A DNA stretch of 64,000 nt. Origin: Brumimicrobium sp965656195 (lineage in GTDB: Bacteria > Bacteroidota > Bacteroidia > Flavobacteriales_D > Crocinitomicaceae). Of the stretch, positions 52,615 to 61,007 are shown one piece after another. The position numbers were made by a program, and so were the translations under genes. The notes under the pieces are model-generated. The model ran no database searches. It was not told the origin of the DNA and worked only from the letters and a program-made list of their open reading frames with translations. The stretch's first letter is position 1. Each line of letters begins with the position of its first letter. The DNA is taken from positions 62,001 to 126,000 of the forward strand of contig CBFHJL010000001.1 in the NCBI GenBank assembly GCA_965656195.1, read 5' to 3'.

Positions 52615-53469
52615 ATGAAAAAAGTTACACTATTCGTATTGATTTCCCTTGTATCAGTTTTTTCGTCTTTCTCAGCCAATATAGACACATTATATATTCT
52701 TAAAGAGAACGTCACATATAACGCGACAAGTTTTCAAAAGGGAACAATTTCTGACAGCATTAATCCTGTGCTACATGATAATGCAGTGCTCGATATAGAA
52801 GGCTCAATTTCGAATTCCTTTTTGTTGATCAATACAGATACGATTGGGTATGACTTTTATTTGAATACAGATGTTTCAGAAACATGGGCAATTGGTCCAG
52901 AAGATACTATTACCCTAACGCTTCCTCAATTAAGTTGGGGGACTCATGCTATATTGAGTTCAACAGTTTCAGGTGATCTTTTAGGCACTGCTTGTCTTAT
53001 TCAGGTAGATCTTCAAGCAGACCGAATCTACAGTTGGGATCAATGGGATATGAACGCTAGTCTCTCTCAAAATATCGCTGAAGGGAACCAGATAAGTATT
53101 CCAGCAGTTTATAGACCAAATATATTTAGCCTCAATGCGAATCCTCTTGCTCCTATGGATACTAGTAATGCAATGATATATGGGTTTGTAGGGGATACAA
53201 TATTGATTTCTGTTTTGAATTCAGGAAATATGGTGCATAATATTCACTTTCATGGATATCACTGCACGATTTTGGATGCTTCAATGCAATCTAATCGTAT
53301 TGGTTGGTCTAAAGACTCTTTTCCGGTGCTAGAAGGAGAAACAATGACTTTAAGATTAATACCTGATCAACCGGGCGTTTATCCAGTTCATAATCACAAC
53401 CTAGCAACTTTACTATTCAATAATAATTATCCATCGGGAATGATGACCATGATGAAAATCTACCAATAA
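52615..53469 (+). CDS. cupredoxin-domain (multicopper oxidase-like) protein with degenerate copper site
   Basis: A 284-residue exported protein (signal peptide 1-20; KKVTLFVLISLVSVFSSFSA). The C-terminal half is a multicopper-oxidase-type cupredoxin domain: VHNIHFHGYHCTILDA and GVYPVHNHNLATLLF near the end. In canonical oxidases the latter would read HCHxxxH; here Cys is replaced by Asn and the last His is absent, so a type 1 copper site cannot form in the usual way. His pairs remain that might bind copper. Its stop overlaps the start of the next cupredoxin gene by 1 nt. No T9SS tail. Confidence 0.78.
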   Translation: MKKVTLFVLISLVSVFSSFSANIDTLYILKENVTYNATSFQKGTISDSINPVLHDNAVLDIEGSISNSFLLINTDTIGYDFYLNTDVSETWAIGPEDTITLTLPQLSWGTHAILSSTVSGDLLGTACLIQVDLQADRIYSWDQWDMNASLSQNIAEGNQISIPAVYRPNIFSLNANPLAPMDTSNAMIYGFVGDTILISVLNSGNMVHNIHFHGYHCTILDASMQSNRIGWSKDSFPVLEGETMTLRLIPDQPGVYPVHNHNLATLLFNNNYPSGMMTMMKIYQ

Positions 53470-54635
53470 TGAATAAATATTTTCTACTTATACTTTTGTT
53501 CAGTCAATGTCTCTATATCCCTGCTCAAGTTAAAGAGGTATCTCTTGTGTCAAGAATGGATGGAGATAAAACTCTAGTGAACGGTACCGAAATTGAATTT
53601 TGGGGATATGGAATAGACGATTCATTGGTGCAAAATGACAAGATTTCTGTTCCTGGGCCAGTCTTGCGTTTCGACGTTGGGGATACTGTTATTATCAATC
53701 TGACAAATAACTCTCCAGAAGCCCATACAATTCACTGGCATGGTCTAGATGTTGACCAAGCAAACGACGGAGTTCCATCAACATCATTACCTGTTGGTTC
53801 TTTTGGCGGTGAGTTTACGTATACTTTTGTTTGTAAAGAACCAGGAACCTATTTGTATCACTGTCATGTCTTAACGACATTGCACCTAGCTATGGGTATG
53901 TATGGATTATTCATTATAGATCCAGAGGAAGAAAATCAGATTTACACCAACTCAGGACGTTATACAAAAGAATACAATTACATACTTTCAGAAATGAATA
54001 CGACGTGGAATCTGAATCCACTTTCACCAGGACAGTTCTATCTGTATGATGCCGATTATGCAATGGTCAATGGATGGGCAGGTTCTGAAATAGAAGATAA
54101 GAATCAATCGATTGAAGGCACTATAAATGATTCAATAGGATTAAGAATGGGTAATATTGGTTACGGTAGAATAGAGGTGGTTTTTCCAAATGATTTGGAT
54201 ATTGAAGTCTATGGTAGTGATGGGAGAGAAGTAAATAGCTTTTTTACAGATACCATTCAGCTTTATCCAGGTGAACGATTCGGAATGGTAGGATATCCTC
54301 AGACCGCAATAGATGACAGTATAGCTGTGAATTATTATGACTTACGGAATGAAGATCTTTTTTACACCAATTATATTCCAGTAAAGATTATTGATGATGC
54401 AAGTATTGATCAAGTGGAAAGCAATAATCTGTTGATTTATCCTAATCCCTTTAATGATCAAATTAGAATTGATGAAGTTTCAATAAAAGGAGATGCCAAT
54501 ATAGTTGATCTTACAGGGAAAATCGTTTGGCAAGGTAAGTTTAATAAAGGTACGAATGCAGTTCAACTTTATGTGAAGCCCGGTATTTATGTGCTCAATT
54601 TCATGGGTGTCAAACGGAAACTGATAAAGTATTAA
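53469..54635 (+). CDS. multicopper oxidase-like protein with T9SS sorting domain
   Basis: A 388-residue exported protein (signal peptide 1-19; KYFLLILLFSQCLYIPAQ). Cupredoxin region about 25-150: SPEAHTIHWHGLDVDQ and GTYLYHCHVLTTLHLAMGMYG, with Cys, His and Met in the C-x6-H-x4-M order of a type 1 copper site, close to copper nitrite reductase in pattern. The last 80 residues or so are a type A T9SS sorting domain (SNNLLIYPNPFNDQIRIDE). Too short for a complete three-domain oxidase. Coupled by a 1-nt overlap to the preceding gene, with which it may form one enzyme. Substrate unknown. Confidence 0.82.
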   Translation: MNKYFLLILLFSQCLYIPAQVKEVSLVSRMDGDKTLVNGTEIEFWGYGIDDSLVQNDKISVPGPVLRFDVGDTVIINLTNNSPEAHTIHWHGLDVDQANDGVPSTSLPVGSFGGEFTYTFVCKEPGTYLYHCHVLTTLHLAMGMYGLFIIDPEEENQIYTNSGRYTKEYNYILSEMNTTWNLNPLSPGQFYLYDADYAMVNGWAGSEIEDKNQSIEGTINDSIGLRMGNIGYGRIEVVFPNDLDIEVYGSDGREVNSFFTDTIQLYPGERFGMVGYPQTAIDDSIAVNYYDLRNEDLFYTNYIPVKIIDDASIDQVESNNLLIYPNPFNDQIRIDEVSIKGDANIVDLTGKIVWQGKFNKGTNAVQLYVKPGIYVLNFMGVKRKLIKY

Positions 54636-54636
54636 T

Positions 54637-54670
54637 CAAAAAAAAGCGCTCTAATTAGAGCGCTTTTTTT
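54637..54670. terminator. bidirectional terminator between the cupredoxin pair and yidC
   Basis: Stem AGCGCTCT / AGAGCGCT with loop AATT, flanked by A and T runs on both sides, so it can terminate both convergent transcripts. Confidence 0.92.
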
Positions 54671-54683
54671 ATCAGTGTATCAA

Positions 54684-56696
54684 TTATTTCTTTTTATTCT
54701 TCAACTTCTCTTGCTGCTGTTTCTGCATATCCTCAAGACGTTGTTGGAATTTAGATTTCTGACCTTTAGCTCCTCCTTTTGCTTGCTTTTGCTGTTTGCG
54801 ATTCGCCATTTTAGCTTTCAACTTCTCTTCATCTACAAAGAAGTTCTTAATCGCTAACATTGTAAGAATTGAAATCAATGTTGAAACGAAGTAGTAAAAA
54901 CTCAAACCTGATGCATAGTTATTAAAGAAGAAGATCATCATAATCGGGAAGAAGTACATGATAATTTTCATGTTAGGCATTCCTGGTTGAGATGGCTGCT
55001 GCATATTACTGCTGTTCATCACCGTATAGAAAAGTGTAGTTCCTGCCATCAACAGCGTAAACAAACTAATGTGATCACCATAGAAAGGTATATTAAATCC
55101 TAAATCCACTATGGAATCATAACTTGAAAGGTCTTCAGCCCAAAGGAAACTCTCTTGACGAAGTGTAAAGCTACTTGGGAAGAAACGGAATACAGCGAAC
55201 AAAATAGGCATCTGTATTAGCATAGGAACACAACCAGACAAAGGACTAGCACCTGACTCTCGATAAAGTGTCATGGTTTCCATTTGTTTTTTCATTGCAT
55301 CTTCCTTGTTTGGAAACTTCTTGTTAATTTCTTCGATTTCAGGCTTTAGTATACGCATCTTCGCTGAAGAGCTATACATCTTCCATTGAATTGGTGTTAA
55401 AACTAACTTAACAACTAATGTAAGTAGCAAAATCGCTAGTCCTAGATTAATACCGAAACTCGCTAGCCAAGTAAATATTGGCTGAATAGCGTAGACATTA
55501 ATCCATCTAAATAATCCCCAACCTAAATTAATAATATCCTCAGATTCATTTTCATACGAAGCTAATAAGTCATATTCGTTTGGTCCGAAGAACCATGTCA
55601 TAGTAGCTCTTGCATCATTTGTATTCTCAAAGTCAAGATTAAGCGAAGTTCCGTATTCCTTTATATGAGTAGAGTCTTTTTCTGATCCTTCTGCGTAAGT
55701 AGCTACTTTAAAAGTAGTACCACTCTTTGCAAATGGTGTTTTAGGCATTAAGATACTTGAAAAGTAACTTTGTTTAAATGCGACCCAGTCAACATCTGTT
55801 TCGGCAACGAACTCATCATCTGAGAATTCAGACAAGTAATCGTAAGACCCTCCTGTCTCTTTAAAGAATACTGTTGATGTTCTTCGTTGTTCAGAAAGTA
55901 AACGTTCTGTTTTCAATAGCTCAACATCCCAGTTCAAACGAACATTCTCAGGAGTAACCTCTCCTTGAAAACCTTTCATCTGCACTGTGTACTCCATGTG
56001 GTATTCATCTGGTGAAATAGAGTAGTGGTACTCGATTGTTTGACCATCACCGTAATCAGCAGCAAATACAATTAAGCTTTCTGTTTTCTTTTTAATGTCA
56101 AACGTTTGTAAACTAGTTTCAACCTTCTTACCATCTTTGTTAAAGACAAGTTGATTTGTAGCGAGATCAGAATTGAACAACTCTAATGGTTCAATTTCTT
56201 CGTTTTCATTCTTTGGTTCATAATCAGCATATGATTGATGCTCCTTCAGGAAAACAGTTTTAACTCCTCCACCTTTATTGGTAAGTACAACTTTGATTTT
56301 ACTGTTTTCAAGTGTGACAGTTTTTTCTTCAACATCCTTAGAGGCCATCATCTGCTTTGACGACGAAACTTGTTGGTCAATAAGAACAGTATCTTTATTT
56401 GAGACTGTATCTATATAGATTGTTCTTCCAAGACTATCTGTTAGCGTGTTACCATCTTGATCCGTTTTCACGATAAATGGTGACGACAACTCTTTAGAAT
56501 CTGTTTTTGGTTCACTTTGCTCATCTGAAGAATCGTTATTCTTTTGTTGATTCGCTTGATCTTCTTGTTGCTGCTCGAGAAGTTCTTGTTGCTCTTTCTG
56601 AGCAGCAATTTCTGCCTCTGTAGGTTGGTTGAAATAAGTGTACATCGCTAAAATTACACCTATCAACCCTAAACCTATAATTGTATTTCTATCCAT
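54684..56696 (-). CDS. yidC: membrane protein insertase YidC
   Basis: Inner-membrane insertase and chaperone of 670 residues, the long form with a large periplasmic domain. An N-terminal helix (TIIGLGLIGVILAMYTYF) is followed by an acidic Gln/Glu-rich linker, the P1 beta domain (about 130-390), and a core of about five helices (FGINLGLAILLLTLVVKLVL, SGCVPMLIQMPILFAVFRFF). It ends in a very basic tail (KQQQEKLKNKKK) that can contact ribosomes. It starts 14 nt after pyrG. Confidence 0.96.
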   Translation of the reverse strand: MDRNTIIGLGLIGVILAMYTYFNQPTEAEIAAQKEQQELLEQQQEDQANQQKNNDSSDEQSEPKTDSKELSSPFIVKTDQDGNTLTDSLGRTIYIDTVSNKDTVLIDQQVSSSKQMMASKDVEEKTVTLENSKIKVVLTNKGGGVKTVFLKEHQSYADYEPKNENEEIEPLELFNSDLATNQLVFNKDGKKVETSLQTFDIKKKTESLIVFAADYGDGQTIEYHYSISPDEYHMEYTVQMKGFQGEVTPENVRLNWDVELLKTERLLSEQRRTSTVFFKETGGSYDYLSEFSDDEFVAETDVDWVAFKQSYFSSILMPKTPFAKSGTTFKVATYAEGSEKDSTHIKEYGTSLNLDFENTNDARATMTWFFGPNEYDLLASYENESEDIINLGWGLFRWINVYAIQPIFTWLASFGINLGLAILLLTLVVKLVLTPIQWKMYSSSAKMRILKPEIEEINKKFPNKEDAMKKQMETMTLYRESGASPLSGCVPMLIQMPILFAVFRFFPSSFTLRQESFLWAEDLSSYDSIVDLGFNIPFYGDHISLFTLLMAGTTLFYTVMNSSNMQQPSQPGMPNMKIIMYFFPIMMIFFFNNYASGLSFYYFVSTLISILTMLAIKNFFVDEEKLKAKMANRKQQKQAKGGAKGQKSKFQQRLEDMQKQQQEKLKNKKK

Positions 56697-56710
56697 TTCT
56701 ATTTATTAAA

Positions 56711-58321
56711 CTACTTTTTTAAATCTTTTACTGCTTTAATGAATGCTGTAAATAGTGGGTGAGGTTCAGCCACTGTACTTTTATATTCTGGGTGGAATTG
56801 AACACCAACAAACCAAGGGTGCTCAGGAATTTCAACGACCTCTACAAGACCAGTTTCTGGATTTACTCCAGTAGCCTTCATTCCATGTTTTTCAAATTCT
56901 TCCAGATACTTGTTGTTAAACTCAAATCTATGACGGTGACGTTCCTTAATTAACTCAGTATTATACGCGTCATATATTTTTGAATCAGATTTTAATTCAC
57001 ACTTATAAGCTCCGAGACGCATTGTACCTCCCATTTCTGAGATATTTTTCTGCTCTTCCATTATACTGATAACAGGTCTTTTGCTCTCTGGCGAGATTTC
57101 TACGGTGTGCGCATCATCCCATCCAATGACATGTCTCGCAAATTCAATAACAGCACACTGCATACCTAGACAGATACCAAGGAAAGGAATATTGTTTTCA
57201 CGTACATAACGGACTGCATTAATCTTTCCAGTTATTCCTCTTGAACCAAATCCAGGTGCTACCAAAACCCCGTCAAGACCATCAAGATGCTCGGCTACGT
57301 TTTGTTTTGTAATTTTTTCTGAATGTATCCATTTCAGATTAACCTTACATAGGTTAGCAGTTCCTCCATGAATAAATGCTTCATTGATTGATTTATAAGC
57401 ATCTTTCAATTCAACATATTTCCCAATCAATCCTATATTAACTTCAGATGTTGGGTTTTTAAGATTATGTAAGAATGATTTCCAGTTTTCAAGATCTGGA
57501 GATGATTTTCTTGACAGTCCTAACTTTTTCAAAACTACTTCATCTAGTTCCTCTTCTTGCATTAGAAGTGGGACATCATATATAGTTTGAGCATCACGAG
57601 ACTCTATTACAGCTTCTGGCATCACGTTGCAGAACTGTGCAATTTTTTTACGCAACGGTAATTCTAATTCGTGTTCAGTTCTACAGCAAAGCACGTCAGG
57701 TTGAACCCCTAACTCGAGCAGTTGTTTAACCGCATGTTGCGTAGGTTTAGTTTTTAATTCTCCAGCAGCAGATAAATAAGGAACAAGTGTTAGGTGAATT
57801 ACGATGCAGTCATCTTCAAATTCCCATCGCATTTGACGTATTGCTTCCACAAATGGCAATGATTCAATATCACCAACAGTACCACCAATCTCAGTGATGA
57901 TAATATCATATTCACCTGGTTTACCCAGTTTTTGAATACTTTCTTTGATCTCATCAGTAATGTGAGGGATAACTTGAACCGTTTTTCCAAGGTATTCTCC
58001 TTTTCTTTCTTTTTGAATGACAGACTGGTATATCCTACCAGTTGTCAGGTTATTGGCCTGAGAAGTTCTTACATTCAAAAAGCGCTCATAATGACCTAAA
58101 TCAAGATCTGTTTCCGCTCCATCATCGGTTACGTAGCACTCTCCATGTTCATATGGGTTAAGTGTTCCAGGATCAATATTGATGTAAGGATCTAGCTTTT
58201 GTATTGTAGTTGAATATCCTCTAGCTTGCAAAAGTTTAGCTAAAGATGCTGATATGATTCCCTTCCCTAATGAGGAAGCAACCCCACCAGTTACAAAGAT
58301 GTATTTCGTTGAATTCGACAT
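56711..58321 (-). CDS. pyrG: CTP synthase
   Basis: Makes CTP from UTP using glutamine, 536 residues. The N-terminal synthetase domain shows FVTGGVASSLGKGIISASL and the ISESRDA-type region. The C-terminal glutamine amidotransferase has its nucleophile Cys in FLGICLGMQCAVIEF and His-Glu in VQFHPEYKS. Upstream gene of the pyrG-yidC unit. A -7 element matches at 58350-58357. Confidence 0.98.
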   Translation of the reverse strand: MSNSTKYIFVTGGVASSLGKGIISASLAKLLQARGYSTTIQKLDPYINIDPGTLNPYEHGECYVTDDGAETDLDLGHYERFLNVRTSQANNLTTGRIYQSVIQKERKGEYLGKTVQVIPHITDEIKESIQKLGKPGEYDIIITEIGGTVGDIESLPFVEAIRQMRWEFEDDCIVIHLTLVPYLSAAGELKTKPTQHAVKQLLELGVQPDVLCCRTEHELELPLRKKIAQFCNVMPEAVIESRDAQTIYDVPLLMQEEELDEVVLKKLGLSRKSSPDLENWKSFLHNLKNPTSEVNIGLIGKYVELKDAYKSINEAFIHGGTANLCKVNLKWIHSEKITKQNVAEHLDGLDGVLVAPGFGSRGITGKINAVRYVRENNIPFLGICLGMQCAVIEFARHVIGWDDAHTVEISPESKRPVISIMEEQKNISEMGGTMRLGAYKCELKSDSKIYDAYNTELIKERHRHRFEFNNKYLEEFEKHGMKATGVNPETGLVEVVEIPEHPWFVGVQFHPEYKSTVAEPHPLFTAFIKAVKDLKK

Positions 58322-58349
58322 TTATCAAGTGATTTGTAACTATGGGCGG

Positions 58350-58357
58350 CAAAGATA
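58350..58357 (-). promoter_or_regulatory. predicted -7 element of pyrG-yidC
   Basis: Minus strand reads TATCTTTG, an exact TAnnTTTG match 29 nt before the pyrG ATG. No clear -33 element. Confidence 0.45.
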
Positions 58358-58506
58358 CAAGAATACATATGTTTGGAGTTAAACATTTCATTTTTTTTTA
58401 ATGAATTTTCAACTATCTGATAACCATTGACTGAAACCTATTGATTCTCTATGTAACGAATTCAGCAGCTTTCTGTTATTTTAGGGGAAATCAAAATAAT
58501 TGAAAC

Positions 58507-59379
58507 ATGAAACTAACTTACATCAGCGCTTTAGCTATCGGAATACTTTATTTGAGTTCAGCATTAATTAATGAAAAGAAGCCGATTAAAGCAATCGAGA
58601 AACAATTTCAGTATGTCCCTTCCGGGAATGTCCTTGTCGAAAATGATACATTTTCTGTTGAAGCCTTTAAAATACTTGATCATGAAGTAACCAATAAAGA
58701 ATACCGAACATTTCTAGATGAAATGAGGATGAATAAATCTGATTTCTTACCAAAGTTAGAGGTGAGAAGAAATGGTTGGACTGAGCGGTTTCCTAATGGA
58801 TACTTGAAACCAATGGATGAATTGTATTTCTCAAATGAAACATACAATGATTATCCTGTTGTGAATATATCCCAATTTGCAGCGCGTCAATATTGTAAAT
58901 GGCTTACTAAAAAAATGAATGAGGGTCGAAATGATAGCCAAAAAGTTATAGTTCGACTCCCCTTAAGATCAGAATACATTAGGGCTGGAGCAGGAGAGCA
59001 GTTAGGAAGAACATATTCGTGGGGTGATTACTACATGAGAAATTCAGAAGGGAACATGTTGTGTAATTTTACACGTATTCCGCAAACTCGAATGAGTAGA
59101 GATGGAAAAGAAATAATACTTAAAGAGCTCGGAAAAGACTTTCCGGTTAAGGATAAGGAGGCTGCTTTAACAGCTAAAACTAAATCATACTATCCGAGTG
59201 AATTTGGCGTTTATGACCTCAATGGAAATGTGGCAGAGTGGTTAGAAACTGAAGGGATGGCAGCTGGCGGATCGTGGTATGATCTGGGTTATGACGTACG
59301 TTTGGAAAGCATAAAAAAGCATGTGAAGGCTAATCCTGAAGTTGGCTTTAGACCTATCTTTACAGTAAACATAAAGTAA
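58507..59379 (+). CDS. SUMF1/formylglycine-generating-like domain protein
   Basis: A 290-residue exported protein (signal-like helix about 3-20; LTYISALAIGILYLSSA). It is built on the FGE-sulfatase/SUMF1 fold: VEAFKILDHEVTNKEYRTF, YPVVNISQFAARQYCKWL, VRLPLRSEYIRAGAGEQ, GVYDLNGNVAEWLE and AAGGSWYDLG. In this phylum such proteins also include gliding/T9SS lipoproteins (GldJ/GldK type), which this resembles only in fold. Catalytic cysteines of true formylglycine enzymes are not evident, so a structural or binding role is likelier. Confidence 0.85.
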   Translation: MKLTYISALAIGILYLSSALINEKKPIKAIEKQFQYVPSGNVLVENDTFSVEAFKILDHEVTNKEYRTFLDEMRMNKSDFLPKLEVRRNGWTERFPNGYLKPMDELYFSNETYNDYPVVNISQFAARQYCKWLTKKMNEGRNDSQKVIVRLPLRSEYIRAGAGEQLGRTYSWGDYYMRNSEGNMLCNFTRIPQTRMSRDGKEIILKELGKDFPVKDKEAALTAKTKSYYPSEFGVYDLNGNVAEWLETEGMAAGGSWYDLGYDVRLESIKKHVKANPEVGFRPIFTVNIK

Positions 59380-59401
59380 GACTTACAAAATAAAAAACTT
59401 A

Positions 59402-59443
59402 TAAAAAACACAAGAGGAACGGACGGGAGTCCAATTCCTCTTG
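59402..59443 (-). terminator. terminator hairpin of the candidate small RNA
   Basis: Stem CAAGAGGAA (59443-59435 on the minus strand) with TTCCTCTTG (59419-59411), plus an inner GGAC/GTCC stem, followed by TGTTTTTT. On the plus strand no T run follows, so it acts only on leftward transcripts. Confidence 0.7.
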
Positions 59444-59471
59444 CTAATCAACCTAACTTAACCACCTAAAT
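59402..59471 (-). ncRNA. candidate small RNA
   Basis: On the minus strand a consensus promoter (59508-59477) predicts a start near 59471, and a terminator-type hairpin with T run ends near 59402, giving an RNA of about 70 nt. The first 28 nt or so are single-stranded (GTGGTTAAGTTAGGTTGATT within it). The hairpin stem is CAAGAGGAA / TTCCTCTTG with an inner GGAC/GTCC stem. No ATG-initiated reading frame of note. The family is not recognised; conserved Bacteroidota motifs such as Flavo-1 should be compared. Confidence 0.5.
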
Positions 59472-59476
59472 CACTT

Positions 59477-59508
59477 CAAATATAAATACGTTTAATATTA
59501 CTTCCAAA
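59477..59508 (-). promoter_or_regulatory. promoter of the candidate small RNA
   Basis: Minus strand: TTTG (59508-59505), 20 nt, TATATTTG (59484-59477). Both elements match the Bacteroidota consensus as well as the tRNA-Met promoter in this window. Confidence 0.55.
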
Positions 59509-59848
59509 TTATTTGAAACTTTTATTAATAAAATATTATTTAATCGTAATCATTATCTGAGATATGCTTTATAAACACATGAAAGTAATCGATAGTTTAT
59601 AAAAATTTAATTTTGAACACAATGCGGTTTTAATAGTCTTTCCCTTAAAATACTTTTAATACGCTTAGCTTAATTTATTTTGTGATTTTATTTAAAAAAA
59701 TATATCACTTACTATTGATGTAATATTTATTCGTCGAGTAATGACTCTCACTGAGTTTCTATTTATTTATAGTAGTGAGTATTTAGAGAAATAATTTAAA
59801 TAATTGAATCTAAAAAATTAATTATCAGTGAAATACCAATAATTACAT

Positions 59849-59856
59849 TACCTTTG
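59849..59856 (+). promoter_or_regulatory. predicted -7 element of the cold-shock gene
   Basis: TACCTTTG matches TAnnTTTG, 23 nt before the ATG. The leader would be about 18 nt, unlike the long cold-shock leader of E. coli cspA. Confidence 0.5.
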
Positions 59857-59879
59857 TAACTTATACTAATAATTATAAT

Positions 59880-60071
59880 ATGAGTAACGGAACAGTAAAG
59901 TTTTTTAACACGACAAAAGGGTTTGGATTCATAACGCCTGACGAAGGAGGTAAAGATGTATTCGTACACCAGAATGGTTTAACGGAAAACATTGATGAAG
60001 GAGACAAAGTAACTTACGATGTTGAAGAAACGCCGAAAGGATTAAGTGCAACGAATGTAGAAGTAGTTTAA
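59880..60071 (+). CDS. cold-shock domain protein (CspA family)
   Basis: A 63-residue single cold-shock domain that binds single-stranded RNA and DNA. RNP1 is KGFGFITP and RNP2 is VFVHQ, both intact, with the usual start GTVKFFNTTKGFG. It is slightly shorter than E. coli CspA (70). Monocistronic, with a strong terminator right after. Confidence 0.96.
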   Translation: MSNGTVKFFNTTKGFGFITPDEGGKDVFVHQNGLTENIDEGDKVTYDVEETPKGLSATNVEVV

Positions 60072-60096
60072 CTACTTACTAAACTATATTTTGCGA

Positions 60097-60124
60097 GCCT
60101 GTCAGAAATGACAGGCTTTTTTTA
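60097..60124 (+). terminator. terminator of the cold-shock gene
   Basis: AGCCTGTCA / TGACAGGCT, 9-bp stem with GAAA tetraloop, then seven or so T. Confidence 0.93.
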
Positions 60125-60178
60125 TTAATATATTTTGAGTTTTTATAACTTTATATCCGATACAATCTCAAAAACGAA

Positions 60179-60844
60179 ATGATCCCAAAAGAAGCGCTGA
60201 ATTTCCTGAAAGAACTGGAAAAGAACAATAATCGAGACTGGTTCGAAACAAACAAACCAACTTTTAAAAACCTCCAGAAAGAAGTGAAGGATATCTTTGA
60301 ATCTGTGAAAGAAGGTCTTTCCGTAAGTGATAAAATCGAAAAACTTAAGATGTTTCGAATTTATAGAGATGTTCGTTTTTCGAAGAATAAAACTCCTTAC
60401 AAGACTCATTTCTCAGGATATTTCTCGAGACTAGGAGAGGATCTAAGAGGCAGCTACTATATTCATATCCAGCCTGGTGAATCATTTCTTGGAGTTGGTT
60501 TCTGGGACCCTAACAAAGATGATCTTTTTCGAATCCGAAAAGAAATTGAAGTGGATGCTTCTGATTTTTATGATTTCCTCAATAAGCCTTCGTTTAAAAA
60601 GACATGGGGAACTTTTTATGGACCAACGCTTAAGACTGCTCCGAGAGGTTTTGAAAAGGATCATCCGGATATTGAATTGTTGAGAAGAAAGAATTTCACG
60701 TTTATTCATCCTCTTACGGATAAGGAAATTATGTCTTCTGATTTTGTTGGAAAAACAGTAAAAGCATTTGAAGACGCACGACTTTTTTTAGACTTGATGA
60801 GTGATATACTCACAACAGACCTCAATGGGGAGCCGATAATTTAA
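60179..60844 (+). CDS. DUF2461 family protein
   Basis: A 221-residue protein of the DUF2461/TIGR02453 family. Signatures: LKELEKNNNRDWFETNKP near the N-terminus, MFRIYRDVRFSKNKTPYKTH in the middle and YYIHIQPGESFLGVGFWDP. No biochemical role is established. The start at 60179 is the family's usual N-terminus. Stands alone between a terminator and a 163-nt gap. Confidence 0.93.
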   Translation: MIPKEALNFLKELEKNNNRDWFETNKPTFKNLQKEVKDIFESVKEGLSVSDKIEKLKMFRIYRDVRFSKNKTPYKTHFSGYFSRLGEDLRGSYYIHIQPGESFLGVGFWDPNKDDLFRIRKEIEVDASDFYDFLNKPSFKKTWGTFYGPTLKTAPRGFEKDHPDIELLRRKNFTFIHPLTDKEIMSSDFVGKTVKAFEDARLFLDLMSDILTTDLNGEPII

Positions 60845-60937
60845 TATAACTGATTAAAAACTCAATGCTATTCAGGCTAGTGATTTGGTAAGAATTTTTT
60901 ATATTAGAGATATACACCTGACTGCTCTTCATCCAAC

Positions 60938-60965
60938 TATATTTGTGCTGACATATATAGTTTTG
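60938..60965 (+). promoter_or_regulatory. tandem -7 elements upstream of the T9SS protein gene
   Basis: Two exact TAnnTTTG matches, TATATTTG at 60938-60945 and TAGTTTTG at 60958-60965. Neither has a -33 TTTG at standard spacing. The second would give a leader of about 36 nt. Confidence 0.4.
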
Positions 60966-61007
60966 TGATGTATTTATGAGTTGAATTAACAACCTGAATT
61001 AATTGAT

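Larger units (their letters stand above)
59380..59879. other. 500-nt AT-rich intergenic region
   Basis: No convincing protein-coding frame. It holds, on the minus strand, a promoter-to-terminator unit (59402-59508) that looks like a small RNA gene, and on the plus strand the cspA promoter at 59849. The stretch from about 59510 to 59845 is very AT-rich, with a weak inverted repeat (CTCACT at 59747-59752 with AGTGAG at 59774-59779); nothing else was recognised. Confidence 0.7.

Noticed and set aside
59402..59443. Terminator of the SUMF1-type gene on the plus strand
   Set aside because: No T run follows the hairpin in the rightward direction; the T run is on the other strand.
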